From Novosphingobium clariflavum (GTDB lineage Bacteria > Pseudomonadota > Alphaproteobacteria > Sphingomonadales > Sphingomonadaceae), in assembly GCF_026420865.1 (NCBI RefSeq), contig NZ_JAPCWC010000003.1, positions 62,001 through 126,000 of the forward strand: a DNA stretch of 64,000 nt, given 5' to 3'. Position numbers and translations under genes: made by a program. Positions 18,370 to 27,693 of this stretch are shown here, one piece after another. Each line of letters begins with the position of its first letter. Position 1 is the first letter of the stretch. The notes beneath the pieces are model-generated. The model worked only from the letters and a program-made list of their open reading frames with translations, made no database searches and was not told the DNA's origin.

Positions 18370-19515
18370 TCAGTGGGCGGGAACGACCAGGCAGGGCTGG
18401 CTTGGGCCCTTGAGGGCGGCGCAGGCCTTTTCGGCTTCGGATCGGGTGGCGAAACCGGCGGCGTAGAGGCGGGTCAGGCTGCCGCCGGGCACCAGTTCGC
18501 GGCGCTTGCCCGCCAGTTCCGGGCGCTTGGCGAGCGAGGACCAGAGCCGCTCCGCATTGCCCGGAACCCCGAAGGCGCCGAGTTGCAGGCGCCACTGGCC
18601 CTGGGCTGCGGAGGGCGTGGCGGGTTTTGCCGGGGTCGGTTTGGGTGCCGTTGCCGCTGCCGGCTTGGTGACGGTCGGCGGGACCGCAGGCCTGCTGACG
18701 GCAGGGCTGGTGATGGGGCGAACCGGTTGCGGAGCGGCGGTCGCTTGCGGCCGGGCATAGTCGGCGCCGGCAGCGGCCGGGCCGGTCGGCGAGGCTGCGG
18801 GTGAAAGTGGGGGGGAAGGTGGGGGCGAAGATGAGGGTGGGGGCGCTGGGCGCGCAGGCGCGGGGGCGCCGAGCGAGGCGCTGGTGTCAAGCCGCGCGCG
18901 GGCGGCCTCGGCGTCGGCGGAGAGCTTTACCGCGAGCGCGACGCCTTGCTGGCGCTGCTCGATCGGAATGTGTTCGTCCATTTGCGTCAGTGCGCGAGTC
19001 GCCTGCGGTAACCCGGCCTGCTGGGCCAGGCTGACGAGGGCATAGGCGCGCACCCAGTCCTTCTCGGCCAGGTCGCCGTTGAAATGCGCGACGCCCAGGA
19101 TGTACTGCGCTCGCGCATCCCCTCGCGCCGAGGCGGCGGCGATATAAGGCATCGCGGCGTCGCGCTGGCCGCGCTGGAACATCAGCAGTCCGTAATTGTC
19201 GGCCGCCTGGACGTGGCCATGTGCGGCGGCCTTGCCGTAGAGCGATTCGGCCCTTGCAAGATCAAGCGGCACCCCGCGGCCCATCTTGTAGGCCTGTGCG
19301 AGGTTGAACTGGGCATCGGCGTCGCCCTTGTCGGCAAGCGGCTTCCACAGCTGCACGGCGGTTTCATACTGCCCGGCAGACCAGGCCTCGACTCCCGCCT
19401 TTACGGTATTTGCGCCGCCGGATGCATCGGTAGCGGCGGCGGCGAGCGAAGGCGTTGCCATCGCCGCGACCGCGCAGCCGCCACCCAGGAGGAGGAATCG
19501 CCGTAATCCATTCAT
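18370..19515 (-). CDS. Exported SPOR-domain protein with Sel1-like repeats
   Basis: A 381-residue envelope protein: signal peptide (1-27), Sel1/TPR-like repeats (about 35-190; DADAQFNLAQAYKMGRG, GDARAQYILGVAHFNG), a Pro/Ala/Ser-rich spacer (about 215-300), and a C-terminal SPOR domain (about 305-381; WRLQLGAFGVPGNAERLW). SPOR domains bind denuded glycan at division septa, so a septal role is likely. The start at MNGLRRF gives a clean signal peptide; an ATG nine codons upstream is an alternative. It is divergent from the ParA operon. Confidence 0.85.
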   Translation of the reverse strand: MNGLRRFLLLGGGCAVAAMATPSLAAAATDASGGANTVKAGVEAWSAGQYETAVQLWKPLADKGDADAQFNLAQAYKMGRGVPLDLARAESLYGKAAAHGHVQAADNYGLLMFQRGQRDAAMPYIAAASARGDARAQYILGVAHFNGDLAEKDWVRAYALVSLAQQAGLPQATRALTQMDEHIPIEQRQQGVALAVKLSADAEAARARLDTSASLGAPAPARPAPPPSSSPPPSPPLSPAASPTGPAAAGADYARPQATAAPQPVRPITSPAVSRPAVPPTVTKPAAATAPKPTPAKPATPSAAQGQWRLQLGAFGVPGNAERLWSSLAKRPELAGKRRELVPGGSLTRLYAAGFATRSEAEKACAALKGPSQPCLVVPAH

Positions 19516-19725
19516 GCAGAACTTGCCCCGATTCCCGTCCATGATCCCGCGCGATAGTAGGCGATGATTGACGGATGGCACCAGTCGGAAGCGGGAATAT
19601 GCGCTGCTGTGCCGAAAAGTGACGTTAACCGCCGTGGTAAACAATTCCATCACCGCCGCATGGCTGGGCAGCATCGGGCCATGCCGCCCGCCCGTTTCGT
19701 CGAGGCGGGGCGTAATTAACTCTAA

Positions 19726-19740
19726 ATTAGGAACGATCTG
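19726..19740. promoter_or_regulatory. CtrA-like half-site pair before parA
   Basis: TTAA-N7-TTAG matches TTAA-N7-TTAA at seven of eight positions, 57 bp before the predicted parA start and in the promoter region shared with the divergent SPOR gene. A further TTAACC lies at 19625-19630. Confidence 0.4.
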
Positions 19741-19797
19741 CGATCCCATCTCCGTGACAGGTTCACTTTCCTAGCGGAATTCTCAGGGGACAGGGCT

Positions 19798-20523
19798 TTG
19801 CGAGTACTGGCATTGGCATCGCAGAAGGGCGGTTCGGGCAAGACGACGCTCTCGGGACATCTTGCCGTCCAGGCCCAGCGCGCGGGCGCAGGCCCGGTCG
19901 TGCTGATCGACATCGATCCGCAGGGTTCGCTGGCCGACTGGTGGAACGAGCGCGAAGCGGAACTGCCCGCCTTTGCGCAGACCACCGTCGCCCGCCTCGC
20001 GGCAGACCTGCAGATCCTGCGCCAGCAGGGCTTCAAGTTGGCCGTGATCGACACGCCGCCGGCCATCACCCTGGCGATCCAGAGCGTGATCTCGGTTTCC
20101 GAACTGATCGTCGTGCCGACCCGCCCGAGCCCGCATGACCTGCGGGCCGTGGGTGCGACCGTCGACTTGTGCGAGCGTTCGGGCAAGCCTCTGCTGTTTG
20201 TCGTCAACGCCGCCACGCCCAAGGCGCGAATCACCGCCGAGGCCGCTGTCGCGCTGTCGCAGCACGGCACCGTGGCACCGGTTACGCTGCACCAGCGTAC
20301 CGATTTCGCCGCCTCGATGATCGATGGCCGCACCGTCATGGAAGTCGATCCCAACGGCCGCTCCGCACAGGAAGTGGCGGCGCTGTGGAACTACATCTCC
20401 GACCGTCTCGAAAAGAACTTCCGCCGCACCGTATTCTCGGCGCCGCCGGTTTCCGGCCAGCCGGTGATGCAGGGCGCGCCGCGTCCCGTCGGTGGCTTCG
20501 GCCGCCGCGTCGTGGGGTCGTGA
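19798..20523 (+). CDS. ParA/MinD-family ATPase
   Basis: A 241-residue deviant-Walker ATPase. The P-loop is KGGSGKTT (residues 10-17) with the signature first Lys; Walker B is IDTPP; DIDPQGSLADWW follows the A-box. Such proteins form nucleotide-dependent gradients on DNA or membrane and position chromosomes, plasmids or protein clusters. Translation appears to start at TTG preceded by AGGGGACAGGG, since no ATG lies in place. The next gene overlaps by 4 bp. No ParB or parS lies beside it, so it is not the main chromosome partitioning pair. Confidence 0.9.
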   Translation: MRVLALASQKGGSGKTTLSGHLAVQAQRAGAGPVVLIDIDPQGSLADWWNEREAELPAFAQTTVARLAADLQILRQQGFKLAVIDTPPAITLAIQSVISVSELIVVPTRPSPHDLRAVGATVDLCERSGKPLLFVVNAATPKARITAEAAVALSQHGTVAPVTLHQRTDFAASMIDGRTVMEVDPNGRSAQEVAALWNYISDRLEKNFRRTVFSAPPVSGQPVMQGAPRPVGGFGRRVVGS

Positions 20524-21320
20524 CCGTGTCGGGCGCGCTTGGCGAACCCCGGCCGTTTGCTTCGCTTTCGCCGAGCCTGCTTGCCCGCAAGGGTGCGGCG
20601 CGGCCGGCGATGCGCCGTCAGGATACGGCCTCCTTCGGTCTTTCCAGCATGCGCATGGATGCTGCCAAGATGGAAGATCTCGGCTGGAACGACTGGGGCC
20701 TGAGCGAGGTGCCGGAAGCCCGTGCAGAGCCGAAGGCCGAACCCGAGGTCGCGCAAGTGGCGCCTTTCGAGGTTCCGCATGTGGCCGTGGTCCCGGAAAC
20801 GTTTGCCCAGGCAGATGACGCCCAGGAAGATGGCGTTCAGGATGAGGCCGTTCATGCGGTCGCGGCGGAGCAGGACGGCGTGAATACGGCTGCGCTCCAT
20901 GCCGAGCCCGCGCCCGAAGCAGGGCTTTCGGCCTGGTCCCAGCCCGCTCATGTGGACGCCGCGCCGGGCGATCACTTCGACGAGGATACCGGCGAGGACG
21001 GCTCGACGAGCGCGCCGATGGCTTCGCTCGTTCCCGAGATGCCCGCTTTTGCGGCGCGCAAGCCCGACGTGCTGCGCCAGATCGACGATCTGGCCGAACG
21101 CATCAACCGTCCGGTGGCCCCGGCCCGCAATCTCGTGACCGAAGGCCGCCGCGCCGCCTTCACCCTTCGCCTCGATGCCGAACGGCATTTCCGCCTCAAG
21201 ATGGCCGGCCTGCTGCTCAACCGCAGCGCGCAAGTGATCGTGACCGAGGCACTCGACAAGTACCTTGCCGAATTCGCTGACCTCTCGTCCCCGGCGTTCA
21301 CCGTCGGAACGCGAAGCTGA
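20520..21320 (+). CDS. ParA partner with C-terminal ribbon-helix-helix-like domain
   Basis: A 266-residue acidic protein whose GTG start overlaps the parA stop (GTGA), implying coupled translation. Residues 1-190 are low in conserved structure, rich in Glu, Ala and Val, and probably disordered. The C-terminal 60 residues (RRAAFTLRLDAERHFRLKMAG, then LLLNRSAQVIVTEALDKYL) have the beta-strand and two-helix pattern of MetJ/Arc-type DNA-binding proteins, like the small partners of plasmid ParA-type ATPases (ParG). I infer that it is the ParA adaptor. Confidence 0.7.
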   Translation: MTVSGALGEPRPFASLSPSLLARKGAARPAMRRQDTASFGLSSMRMDAAKMEDLGWNDWGLSEVPEARAEPKAEPEVAQVAPFEVPHVAVVPETFAQADDAQEDGVQDEAVHAVAAEQDGVNTAALHAEPAPEAGLSAWSQPAHVDAAPGDHFDEDTGEDGSTSAPMASLVPEMPAFAARKPDVLRQIDDLAERINRPVAPARNLVTEGRRAAFTLRLDAERHFRLKMAGLLLNRSAQVIVTEALDKYLAEFADLSSPAFTVGTRS

Positions 21321-21345
21321 AGTCGTCCCAGGGGGGAATATTCTG

Positions 21346-22608
21346 ATGGAACGCCTCAAGTCATCCCATGCCCGCACGGCCGGTCTCGCGCTGGGCGCCG
21401 CCATGGCAGCCGCGCTGCTCGTCAGTTGCGCGGCGCAGGCGCCGCTTGCCAGCGCCGGGGCCCCGGTTTCCGCCGGTGAGCAGGTGGACAAGGATGTTGC
21501 CCGCGCCGAACAGCGCGTGGCCAAGTCTCCGCGCGATGCCGCGGCGCGCACGGCGCTGGCGCAGGCCTACCTCGCGATCGGGCGCTTCGATTCCGCTGCG
21601 ACCACGTTCGAGGACGCCATCTCGCTGGGTGACGAGGATGCGCACACCGCGCTCGGCGCCGCGCTGGCCTATATCGGCGCCGGTCGCAATGCCGAGGCGC
21701 TGGCCGTGCTCGACCGTGTCCAGGGGCAGTTGCCCGCCAGTGACTTCGGCCTTGCGGTCGCGCTTGCGGGTGAACCCTCGGTGGGTGTCTCGGTGCTGAC
21801 CGAGGCGGTGCGCGGCGGCGAAGCTACGCCCAAGGCGCGCCAGAATCTCGCTTATGCCTATGCGCTCGACGGGCGTTGGGGCGAAGCGCGGCTGATCGCC
21901 TCGCAGGACCTTTCGGGCGATGCGCTCGATGCGCGTCTTGCCGAATGGGCTGCCAGTGCCAATCCGGGCAAGGGCCGTGAACGCATTGCCGGTCTCATCG
22001 GTGCGCCGCTGCGCGCCGATCAGGGCCAGCCGGCCATGCTGGCGCTGAACCAGCCGGCCGAAGGCGCAAGACTGGCGGTGGCCGATGTGCCCGCGCCTGC
22101 GCCTGCCCAGTCCGTGGCTCCACAGCCGGCTTCCGGGGACGCCGAACTTCCGGCGGTGCAGACCGGCGAAACCTTCTGGGGTGCCAACCAGGCCGATGAG
22201 CCCGAGGCTGCTGCGGCCGCCGCGCCGGTGCCGCGCATGGTCGCGGCAGCTGCCACCGCGGTGCCTGCCCGGCAGTTCGCCCCGGCACCCAAAACGGCCA
22301 CGCCGCGCGCCAGGACCGCGCTGACGCAGCCGACCACGCATCTCGTCCAACTTGGTTCGTTCCGCACGATGGAAGGCGCCAAGCGTGCCTGGTCCATCTT
22401 CCAGGCGCGCAATCCCAAGCTCAAGGATCACAGCCTGCGCATCACCGAGGCGCAAGTGAACGGCCAGCGTTATTACCGCGTTGCCGCCGAAGGGTTCGAT
22501 CGCGGGAGTGCGCAGTCGCTGTGCTCGACCGTGCGCAAGGGCGGTTCGGCCTGCCTTGCCTATGCCGAGCATCGCCCGCTGCCGGGCGCCATGCTCGCGA
22601 GCCGCTGA
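21346..22608 (+). CDS. TPR/SPOR-domain lipoprotein
   Basis: A 420-residue outer-membrane or periplasmic lipoprotein: the lipobox LVSC places the acylated Cys near residue 28. TPR-like repeats cover about 60-200 (ARTALAQAYLAIGRFDSAA, ARQNLAYAYALDGRWGEA), an Ala/Pro-rich spacer 235-335, and a SPOR domain the last 80 residues (THLVQLGSFRTMEGAKRAW). A strong ribosome-binding site (AGGGGGGAA) precedes the ATG. It follows the ParA partner by 25 bp, so ParA, its partner and this protein form one operon. Confidence 0.85.
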   Translation: MERLKSSHARTAGLALGAAMAAALLVSCAAQAPLASAGAPVSAGEQVDKDVARAEQRVAKSPRDAAARTALAQAYLAIGRFDSAATTFEDAISLGDEDAHTALGAALAYIGAGRNAEALAVLDRVQGQLPASDFGLAVALAGEPSVGVSVLTEAVRGGEATPKARQNLAYAYALDGRWGEARLIASQDLSGDALDARLAEWAASANPGKGRERIAGLIGAPLRADQGQPAMLALNQPAEGARLAVADVPAPAPAQSVAPQPASGDAELPAVQTGETFWGANQADEPEAAAAAAPVPRMVAAAATAVPARQFAPAPKTATPRARTALTQPTTHLVQLGSFRTMEGAKRAWSIFQARNPKLKDHSLRITEAQVNGQRYYRVAAEGFDRGSAQSLCSTVRKGGSACLAYAEHRPLPGAMLASR

Positions 22609-22643
22609 CGCGCTCGCCTTTTACCAGTTCCATGTGAACCTGA

Positions 22644-22679
22644 ACGGCTCCTGTCCCCGGACAGGAGCCGTCTTTTTTT
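22644..22679 (+). terminator. Terminator of the parA operon
   Basis: Perfect 12-bp arms ACGGCTCCTGTC and GACAGGAGCCGT around CCCG, followed by C and seven T. Confidence 0.93.
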
Positions 22680-22710
22680 GGTGCACGGCGCGGTGCCGGG
22701 GCTGTTTCGC

Positions 22711-23952
22711 TTACTTGTCGAGCAGGGTCACGCCGCCCTTGAACAGTGCCGCGACGCGGCCCTGGACGGGCTGGCGGTCGAACGGGGTGTTGCCCGCGAG
22801 CGCCGCCATCTTGCCCGAATCGACGATCCACGGACGATCCGGCGCGATCACCGCGATGTCCGCCTCGGCGCCCACTTCGAGGCGGCCGGCATTGACGCCG
22901 AGCAGCTTCGCGGGGTTGGCCGCGAGGAGTTCGAAGGCCCGGGCCAGCGAGATCACGCCGTCGCGCACGAGGTTCATGGTGTGCGGCAGCAGCGTCTCGG
23001 CGCCCGCCATGCCGGGGGCCGAATCGGCGAAGGGCAGGCGCTTGTCCTCGGGGCCGCGCGGGTCGTGGCCCGAGCCGATCACGTCGATGGTGCCATCGCC
23101 GATCGCGGCGATCACGGCCTTGCGGTCATCCTCGCTGCGCAGCGGCGGCGAGAGGTGCGCAAAGGTGCGGAAGCCCGCCAGCGCGAGGTCGGAGAGCATG
23201 AAGTAGGCCGGGGTCACGCCCGCCGTCACTTTCAGGCCGCGATCCTTGGCGCCGCGCACGAGGTCGAGCCCCTTGGCGGTGGTGACCTTGCGGAAGTGGA
23301 TGGCCGCGCCGGTCATTTCCGCCAGCGCGATGTCGCGGGCAATGGCGAGGGCTTCGGCCCCGGCCGGGGCGGAGGGCAGGCCGAGGCGGGTGGCCATCTC
23401 GCCGGCGGTGGCCACGGCCTTGCCGACGATCCCTGCGTCCTCGGGGTGGGTGATGACCACCATGCCGAGCATGCCGGTATATTGCAGCAGGCGCAGCATC
23501 GTGCCCGAATCGCCGATCCAGCGGCGGCCGGTGGCGACCGCGCGGGCTCCGGCATCGCGCATCAGCGCGATTTCGGCCAGCGCCGTGCCTTCGAGCCCCT
23601 GCGTGGCGGCGGCCAGCGGGTGGACCCAGAGGTCGGGCTTGCCCGATTGCGCCGCGAAGCGGACGCGGGCGGGCACGTCGAGCGGCGGGTTCTGGTCGGG
23701 CATCAGCCCGGCGCGGGTGATGCCGCCGAAGTGGAAGGCGGGCTTGTCGATGGCAAAGACGCCGAGGTCGACGAGGCCGGGGGCGATCAGCTGGCCCCGG
23801 GCGTCATGGACATGATCGCCTTCGGCCGGGCTTACATCGGCGCCGATGGCGGTGATGAAGCCGCCTTCGCAGCGCAGCGCGCCATTGGTGATGGTGCCAT
23901 CTGCCAGCAGGAGCTGGCCGTTGGTGACGGTGAGGGGGGCGTGCACGCTCAT
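22711..23952 (-). CDS. Dihydroorotase-like pseudoenzyme (PyrC'/PyrX type)
   Basis: A 413-residue amidohydrolase-fold protein beside pyrB. Active dihydroorotases hold zinc through HxH after the PGLVD strand; here the sequence reads PGLVDLGVF, with no histidine pair. The usual ATDHAPH near the C-terminus is GSGHDPR, so the catalytic Asp is also gone. This is the pattern of the inactive PyrC' subunit that stabilises aspartate transcarbamoylase in Pseudomonas and relatives. An active PyrC must be encoded elsewhere. The start overlaps the pyrB stop by 4 bp (ATGA), so the two are co-translated. Confidence 0.85.
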   Translation of the reverse strand: MSVHAPLTVTNGQLLLADGTITNGALRCEGGFITAIGADVSPAEGDHVHDARGQLIAPGLVDLGVFAIDKPAFHFGGITRAGLMPDQNPPLDVPARVRFAAQSGKPDLWVHPLAAATQGLEGTALAEIALMRDAGARAVATGRRWIGDSGTMLRLLQYTGMLGMVVITHPEDAGIVGKAVATAGEMATRLGLPSAPAGAEALAIARDIALAEMTGAAIHFRKVTTAKGLDLVRGAKDRGLKVTAGVTPAYFMLSDLALAGFRTFAHLSPPLRSEDDRKAVIAAIGDGTIDVIGSGHDPRGPEDKRLPFADSAPGMAGAETLLPHTMNLVRDGVISLARAFELLAANPAKLLGVNAGRLEVGAEADIAVIAPDRPWIVDSGKMAALAGNTPFDRQPVQGRVAALFKGGVTLLDK

Positions 23953-24950
23953 GCCCAGCCCTCCACGCCGCGGCCTTTTCGGGTCAGCACTTCGAGGCAG
24001 GCCATGCGCATGGCGACGCCCATTTCCACCTGCGTGGTGATCTGCGAGCGGCCGACGAGGTCGGCGACGTTGGAATCGATCTCGATACCGCGGTTCATGG
24101 GTCCCGGATGCATGACGAGGGCGTCGGGCTCGGCCTTGGCGAGGCGGTCGAGCGTGAGGCCGTAGAGGTGGCGATATTCGCGCGGCGAGGGGATGAACTG
24201 GCCTTCCATGCGCTCCAGCTGAAGGCGCAGCATCATCACCACGTCGGCGCCCTTCAGCGCGGCGTCGAAGTCGTGGAAGACCTTGACGTTCATGCGCTCG
24301 ATGTCGGCGGGCAGCAGCGCGGGCGGCGCGCAGACGCGGACTTCGGCGCCCAGCGAGGCGAGCGAGAGGATGTTGGAGCGGGCCACGCGGCTGTGCAGGA
24401 TGTCGCCGCAGATGACCACGCGCAGGCCGTTGAAGGCACGCTTGGCCTGGCGGATGGTGAGCGCGTCGAGCAGGGCCTGGGTCGGGTGCTCGTGCTGGCC
24501 GTCACCGGCGTTGAGCACCGGACAGTCGACGAGGTCGGAGATGAGGTGCACCGCGCCCGAACTGGCGTGGCGGATGACGATGGCATCGGCGCGCATGGCG
24601 TTGAGCGTCATCGCCGTGTCGATCAGCGTCTCGCCCTTCTTCACGCTCGAGGTCGCCACCGCCATGTTCACCACGTCGGCGCCGAGGCGCTTGCCGGCGA
24701 TCTCGAAGCTCAGCAGCGTGCGCGTCGAGTTCTCGAAGAAGGCGTTGATGATGGTGAGGCCCGAGAGCAGGTCCCGGCGCTTCTGGGTGCCGCGGTTGAG
24801 CTCGACCCACTGTTCCGCCTCGTCGAGCAGGAACCAGATCTCGTGCGGGGCAAGGCCCGCGATGCCCACGAGGCTGCGATGCGGGAAGGCGAGCGCGCCT
24901 TCCGGATAGGTATATTCTGGAGCTGTCATCGAAGAAGAGGCCATAGGCAT
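23949..24950 (-). CDS. pyrB: Aspartate carbamoyltransferase catalytic subunit
   Basis: A 333-residue enzyme that joins carbamoyl phosphate and aspartate in pyrimidine synthesis. The carbamoyl-phosphate loop is [27 protein letters not shown] and the aspartate-side [10 protein letters not shown] are all intact. The start at MPMASSS is the most likely of three close Met codons; MASSS and MTAPEY are alternatives, and no strong ribosome-binding site decides. It is followed directly by the dihydroorotase-like gene. Two adjacent hairpins lie 40-150 bp upstream and may belong to its leader. Confidence 0.95.
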   Translation of the reverse strand: MPMASSSMTAPEYTYPEGALAFPHRSLVGIAGLAPHEIWFLLDEAEQWVELNRGTQKRRDLLSGLTIINAFFENSTRTLLSFEIAGKRLGADVVNMAVATSSVKKGETLIDTAMTLNAMRADAIVIRHASSGAVHLISDLVDCPVLNAGDGQHEHPTQALLDALTIRQAKRAFNGLRVVICGDILHSRVARSNILSLASLGAEVRVCAPPALLPADIERMNVKVFHDFDAALKGADVVMMLRLQLERMEGQFIPSPREYRHLYGLTLDRLAKAEPDALVMHPGPMNRGIEIDSNVADLVGRSQITTQVEMGVAMRMACLEVLTRKGRGVEGWA

Positions 24951-24989
24951 GGTGACCGCCGGGCTCAAGTATTTTGAGGCATAATATCT

Positions 24990-25100
24990 GACCCGAAACT
25001 GGCGTTTCGGGTCGTTCGGCACTGGCCCGCTACCCCAACCCGTCCACCCATCAGGATACGCTCGTGGGTGGCCGGGTGGGGGAGTGGGCCGGTGCCGAAC
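24990..25100. repeat. Two adjacent hairpins between pyrB and sppA
   Basis: The first is a perfect 10-bp stem GACCCGAAAC/GTTTCGGGTC with a 4-nt loop (24990-25013). The second starts at the next base and spans 87 nt: outer arms of 18 bp (GTTCGGCACTGGCCCGCT with AGTGGGCCGGTGCCGAAC, two G-T pairs), a partly paired middle, an 8-bp inner stem CCACCCAT/GTGGGTGG and a 12-nt loop. Neither is followed by a T run, so they are not simple terminators. Confidence 0.75.
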
Positions 25101-25236
25101 CGAAATTCGCTCTTCCGCGCATTTCGAATCAGACTTTTGCGGGCAAGAGCTTCGCATCGCCGGGAAAGGTTCTTTCCGGCTCTGGCCGCAGGGGCAGGGC
25201 GGGGCTATGCAGCAGACTGGAAAGGCGGGTGAATCC

Positions 25237-27132
25237 ATGAAGTTCGCGCAGAGGGTCTGGAAATTGCTGGTCGGCGTGAAGGATGCGCTGGCGCTGGTGT
25301 TTCTCCTGCTGTTTTTCAGTGCCCTCTATGGCGTGCTGATGGCGCGCCCGGCGGCGGGCAGGATCGAGGACGGGGCGCTGCTGCTCAAGCTCGACGGTTC
25401 GATCGTCGAGGAGAAGAGCAGGGTGGACCCGCTCTCCATGCTGATGAGCAGCGAGGCGCCCGCAGGCCAGTACCAGGCCCGCGACATCGAGCGGGCGCTC
25501 CGGCTTGCCGCGACCGACACGCGGATCAAGGTCGTCGTGCTCGACATGTCGCGTTTCCTGGGCGGCGGCATGGTCCACATCGAGGAGATCGGCAAGGAAC
25601 TGGACGGCGTGCGCAAGGCCGGCAAGCCGGTGCTGGCATTCGCCAATGCCTATGCCGATGACGGCGTGCAGCTTGCCGCCCATGCCAGCGAAGTCTGGGT
25701 GGACCCGATGGGCGGCGCTTTCGTGGCGGGGCCGGGCGGCAACCAGGTCTATTTCAAGGCGCTGCTCGACCGCTTCAAGGTCAACGCCCACGTCTACCGC
25801 GCGGGTACCTACAAGAGCTATGTCGAGCCCTATATCCGCAACGACATGTCGCCCGCCGCGCGCGAGGCCTATCAGGACATCTATGGCGCGCTCTGGGGCA
25901 GCTACCGCGCCGACGTCGCCAAGGCGCGGCCCAAGGCGCAGCTTGACCGCATGACCGGCGATCCGCTGGCCTGGGCGAAGGCGAGCGGCGGCGATTTTGC
26001 CGAAGGCGCCAAGGCCGCCGGGATCGTCGACCGCATCGGCGACAAGAGCGAATTCGACGCCCGTATCGCCGAACTTGCCGGCAAGGACGATTCGGGTGCG
26101 GACGATCTTCCCTACCGGCACACCGGGCTCGCGGCCTGGCTGGCGGCCCATCCACAGAAGAAGGAAGGCGCCAGCATCGGCGTCGTCACCATCGCCGGCG
26201 AGATCGTCGACGGCGATGCCGGTCCCGGCAAGGCGGGCGGCGACCGGATCGCCCAATTGCTCGACGACAATATCGACGAGGGCTTCAAGGCGCTGGTCGT
26301 GCGGGTCGATTCGCCGGGCGGTTCCGCCATGGCGGCGGAGCGCATGCGCCGCGCGATCGAACGCTACAAGGCGAAGAAGATCCCGGTCGTTGTCTCGATG
26401 GGCAATCTGGCCGCGAGCGGCGGTTACTGGGTCTCGACCCCGGGGCAGACGGTCTATGCCGAGCCTGCGACGATCACCGGATCGATCGGCGTCTTTGCCG
26501 TCATTACCAGCTTCGAGAAGACGCTGGGCGAATACGGCGTCACCAGCGACGGGGTGAAGACCACCCCGCTGTCGGGCCAGCCCGACATTCTCGGCGGCTT
26601 CACCCCCGAAGTGGAGGGCATGCTGCAGGCCTCGGTCGAGAGCACGTATCGCAAGTTCGTGGGGCTCGCCGCCAAGGCGCGCAAGTCCGCGCCCGAGCAG
26701 ATGGATACCATCGCCCAGGGCCGTGTCTGGCCGGGCGCGGAAGCGCAGAAGATCGGGCTGGTCGACAAGATGGGCGACCTCGATGCCGCCCTCGCCGAAG
26801 CCGCGCGGCTTGGCGGGGTCGGCAATGGCCCGTGGCATGCGGTCTATCTGGAAAGCGAGGAGGACGCGCTCTCGAAGTTCCTCGCCAGCTTCAGTTCCTC
26901 CGCACCGGAAGAGGGCGCGCGCATCGACGGCGGTGCCTACGATTTTGCCAGCCTGGTGTCGCGGCGGCGCGAGGAGCAGGCGGCGCGCGTGGCAGGGCAG
27001 CTCACCGCCATGCTGTCGAGCCGCGGCGCGCAGGCCTATTGCCTCGAATGCCCGGTGGTGCCGGGGGCGGAGCGCAAGGTTGAGAATACCTCTGGCTTGC
27101 GCATGCTGGCCAAACTGGTCGGTTTCGACTGA
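25237..27132 (+). CDS. sppA: Signal peptide peptidase SppA, 67K type
   Basis: A 631-residue membrane-anchored serine protease that degrades cleaved signal peptides. One transmembrane segment (about residues 17-40) is followed by two tandem peptidase_S49 domains, as in the E. coli enzyme. The catalytic Lys is in the first domain ([10 protein letters not shown]) and the nucleophile Ser in the second (NLAASGGYW); [10 protein letters not shown] forms the oxyanion region. The start MKFAQRVWK is preceded by GGCGGGTGA; an ATG 10 codons upstream is the alternative. The gene is divergent from pyrB. Confidence 0.93.
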   Translation: MKFAQRVWKLLVGVKDALALVFLLLFFSALYGVLMARPAAGRIEDGALLLKLDGSIVEEKSRVDPLSMLMSSEAPAGQYQARDIERALRLAATDTRIKVVVLDMSRFLGGGMVHIEEIGKELDGVRKAGKPVLAFANAYADDGVQLAAHASEVWVDPMGGAFVAGPGGNQVYFKALLDRFKVNAHVYRAGTYKSYVEPYIRNDMSPAAREAYQDIYGALWGSYRADVAKARPKAQLDRMTGDPLAWAKASGGDFAEGAKAAGIVDRIGDKSEFDARIAELAGKDDSGADDLPYRHTGLAAWLAAHPQKKEGASIGVVTIAGEIVDGDAGPGKAGGDRIAQLLDDNIDEGFKALVVRVDSPGGSAMAAERMRRAIERYKAKKIPVVVSMGNLAASGGYWVSTPGQTVYAEPATITGSIGVFAVITSFEKTLGEYGVTSDGVKTTPLSGQPDILGGFTPEVEGMLQASVESTYRKFVGLAAKARKSAPEQMDTIAQGRVWPGAEAQKIGLVDKMGDLDAALAEAARLGGVGNGPWHAVYLESEEDALSKFLASFSSSAPEEGARIDGGAYDFASLVSRRREEQAARVAGQLTAMLSSRGAQAYCLECPVVPGAERKVENTSGLRMLAKLVGFD

Positions 27133-27140
27133 AGGGCTTC

Positions 27141-27177
27141 AATTCCCCCGGCGAAACGTCAATCCGCCGGGGGAATT
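27141..27177. repeat. Hairpin at the sppA/small-gene convergent ends
   Basis: Perfect 13-bp arms AATTCCCCCGGCG and CGCCGGGGGAATT around an 11-nt loop that contains the stop codon of the small gene. It probably ends transcription from both sides, although neither side has a T run. Confidence 0.6.
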
Positions 27178-27320
27178 TCCAGCGGTCCGGTATCGGGCTC
27201 GTCGAAATCCGGCCCTTCGGGGGGCAGTTCCTCCGGCGCGCCGGGCAAGTCCGGTTCCATCGGCGGAACCGGGGTTTCGGGCGGGGTATTGCCGGGTTCG
27301 TCTCCGGGTTGGGTGGCCAT
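27159..27320 (-). CDS. Small proline- and acid-rich protein, 53 aa
   Basis: A 53-residue reading frame beginning MATQPGDEPGN, with about one third Pro and one quarter Asp/Glu, and no hydrophobic segment. Support is an AGAGAGG ribosome-binding site about 5 bp before the ATG and the separated location. I know no function. A 13-bp inverted repeat (27141-27177) spans its stop codon and may shield the 3' ends of this gene and sppA. Confidence 0.5.
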   Translation of the reverse strand: MATQPGDEPGNTPPETPVPPMEPDLPGAPEELPPEGPDFDEPDTGPLEIPPAD

Positions 27321-27471
27321 GATGCCTCTCTTTTCGTTGACTTCTCTCTAAGTGGGTGGTCCTGAGCCGCAGTGCAAGTCGCCTCCCGAAGGGGCTGTGC
27401 GACCGGGGGTGGCGGCACGTGCTGGCACGAGAACGCCGCGATTGTCCTGCGGGCAAGGCGAATCGCCGCAC

Positions 27472-27498
27472 TTGCCCTTTTCCGCGTGTCCTTATAAG
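27472..27498 (+). promoter_or_regulatory. Likely promoter of tRNA-Leu
   Basis: TTGCCC and TATAAG separated by 15 bp lie about 33 bp before the tRNA. The spacer is short for a sigma-70 promoter. Confidence 0.45.
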
Positions 27499-27530
27499 GG
27501 CACGTCCCTTGAGTTTCAGGCTTCATCCAT

Positions 27531-27615
27531 GCGGGCGTGGCGGAACTGGTAGACGCAGCAGGTTTAGGTCCTGCCATCGCAAGATGTGGGGGTTCGAGTC
27601 CCTTCGCCCGCACCA
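27531..27615 (+). tRNA. tRNA-Leu (anticodon TAG)
   Basis: Class II cloverleaf: acceptor GCGGGCG/CGCCCGC, anticodon stem GCAGG/CCTGC with loop TTTAGGT, a long variable arm (CATCGCAAGATGT), T arm with GTTCGAGTC, and encoded CCA. It reads CUA and other CUN codons. It is separated from tig by about 80 bp. Confidence 0.97.
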
Positions 27616-27693
27616 GTCTCGTCGCCCCGGGGGAGGGTGAGCCGCTTGGAATCGGCCGTAAGGCCCGTTGCATTGCACAGGAAGGCATTTGAA

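Noticed and set aside
18640..18880. Repetitive Pro/Ser/Gly-coding stretch in the SPOR gene as a tandem DNA repeat
   Set aside because: It is an in-frame low-complexity linker between the Sel1 repeats and the SPOR domain, without a regular DNA period.
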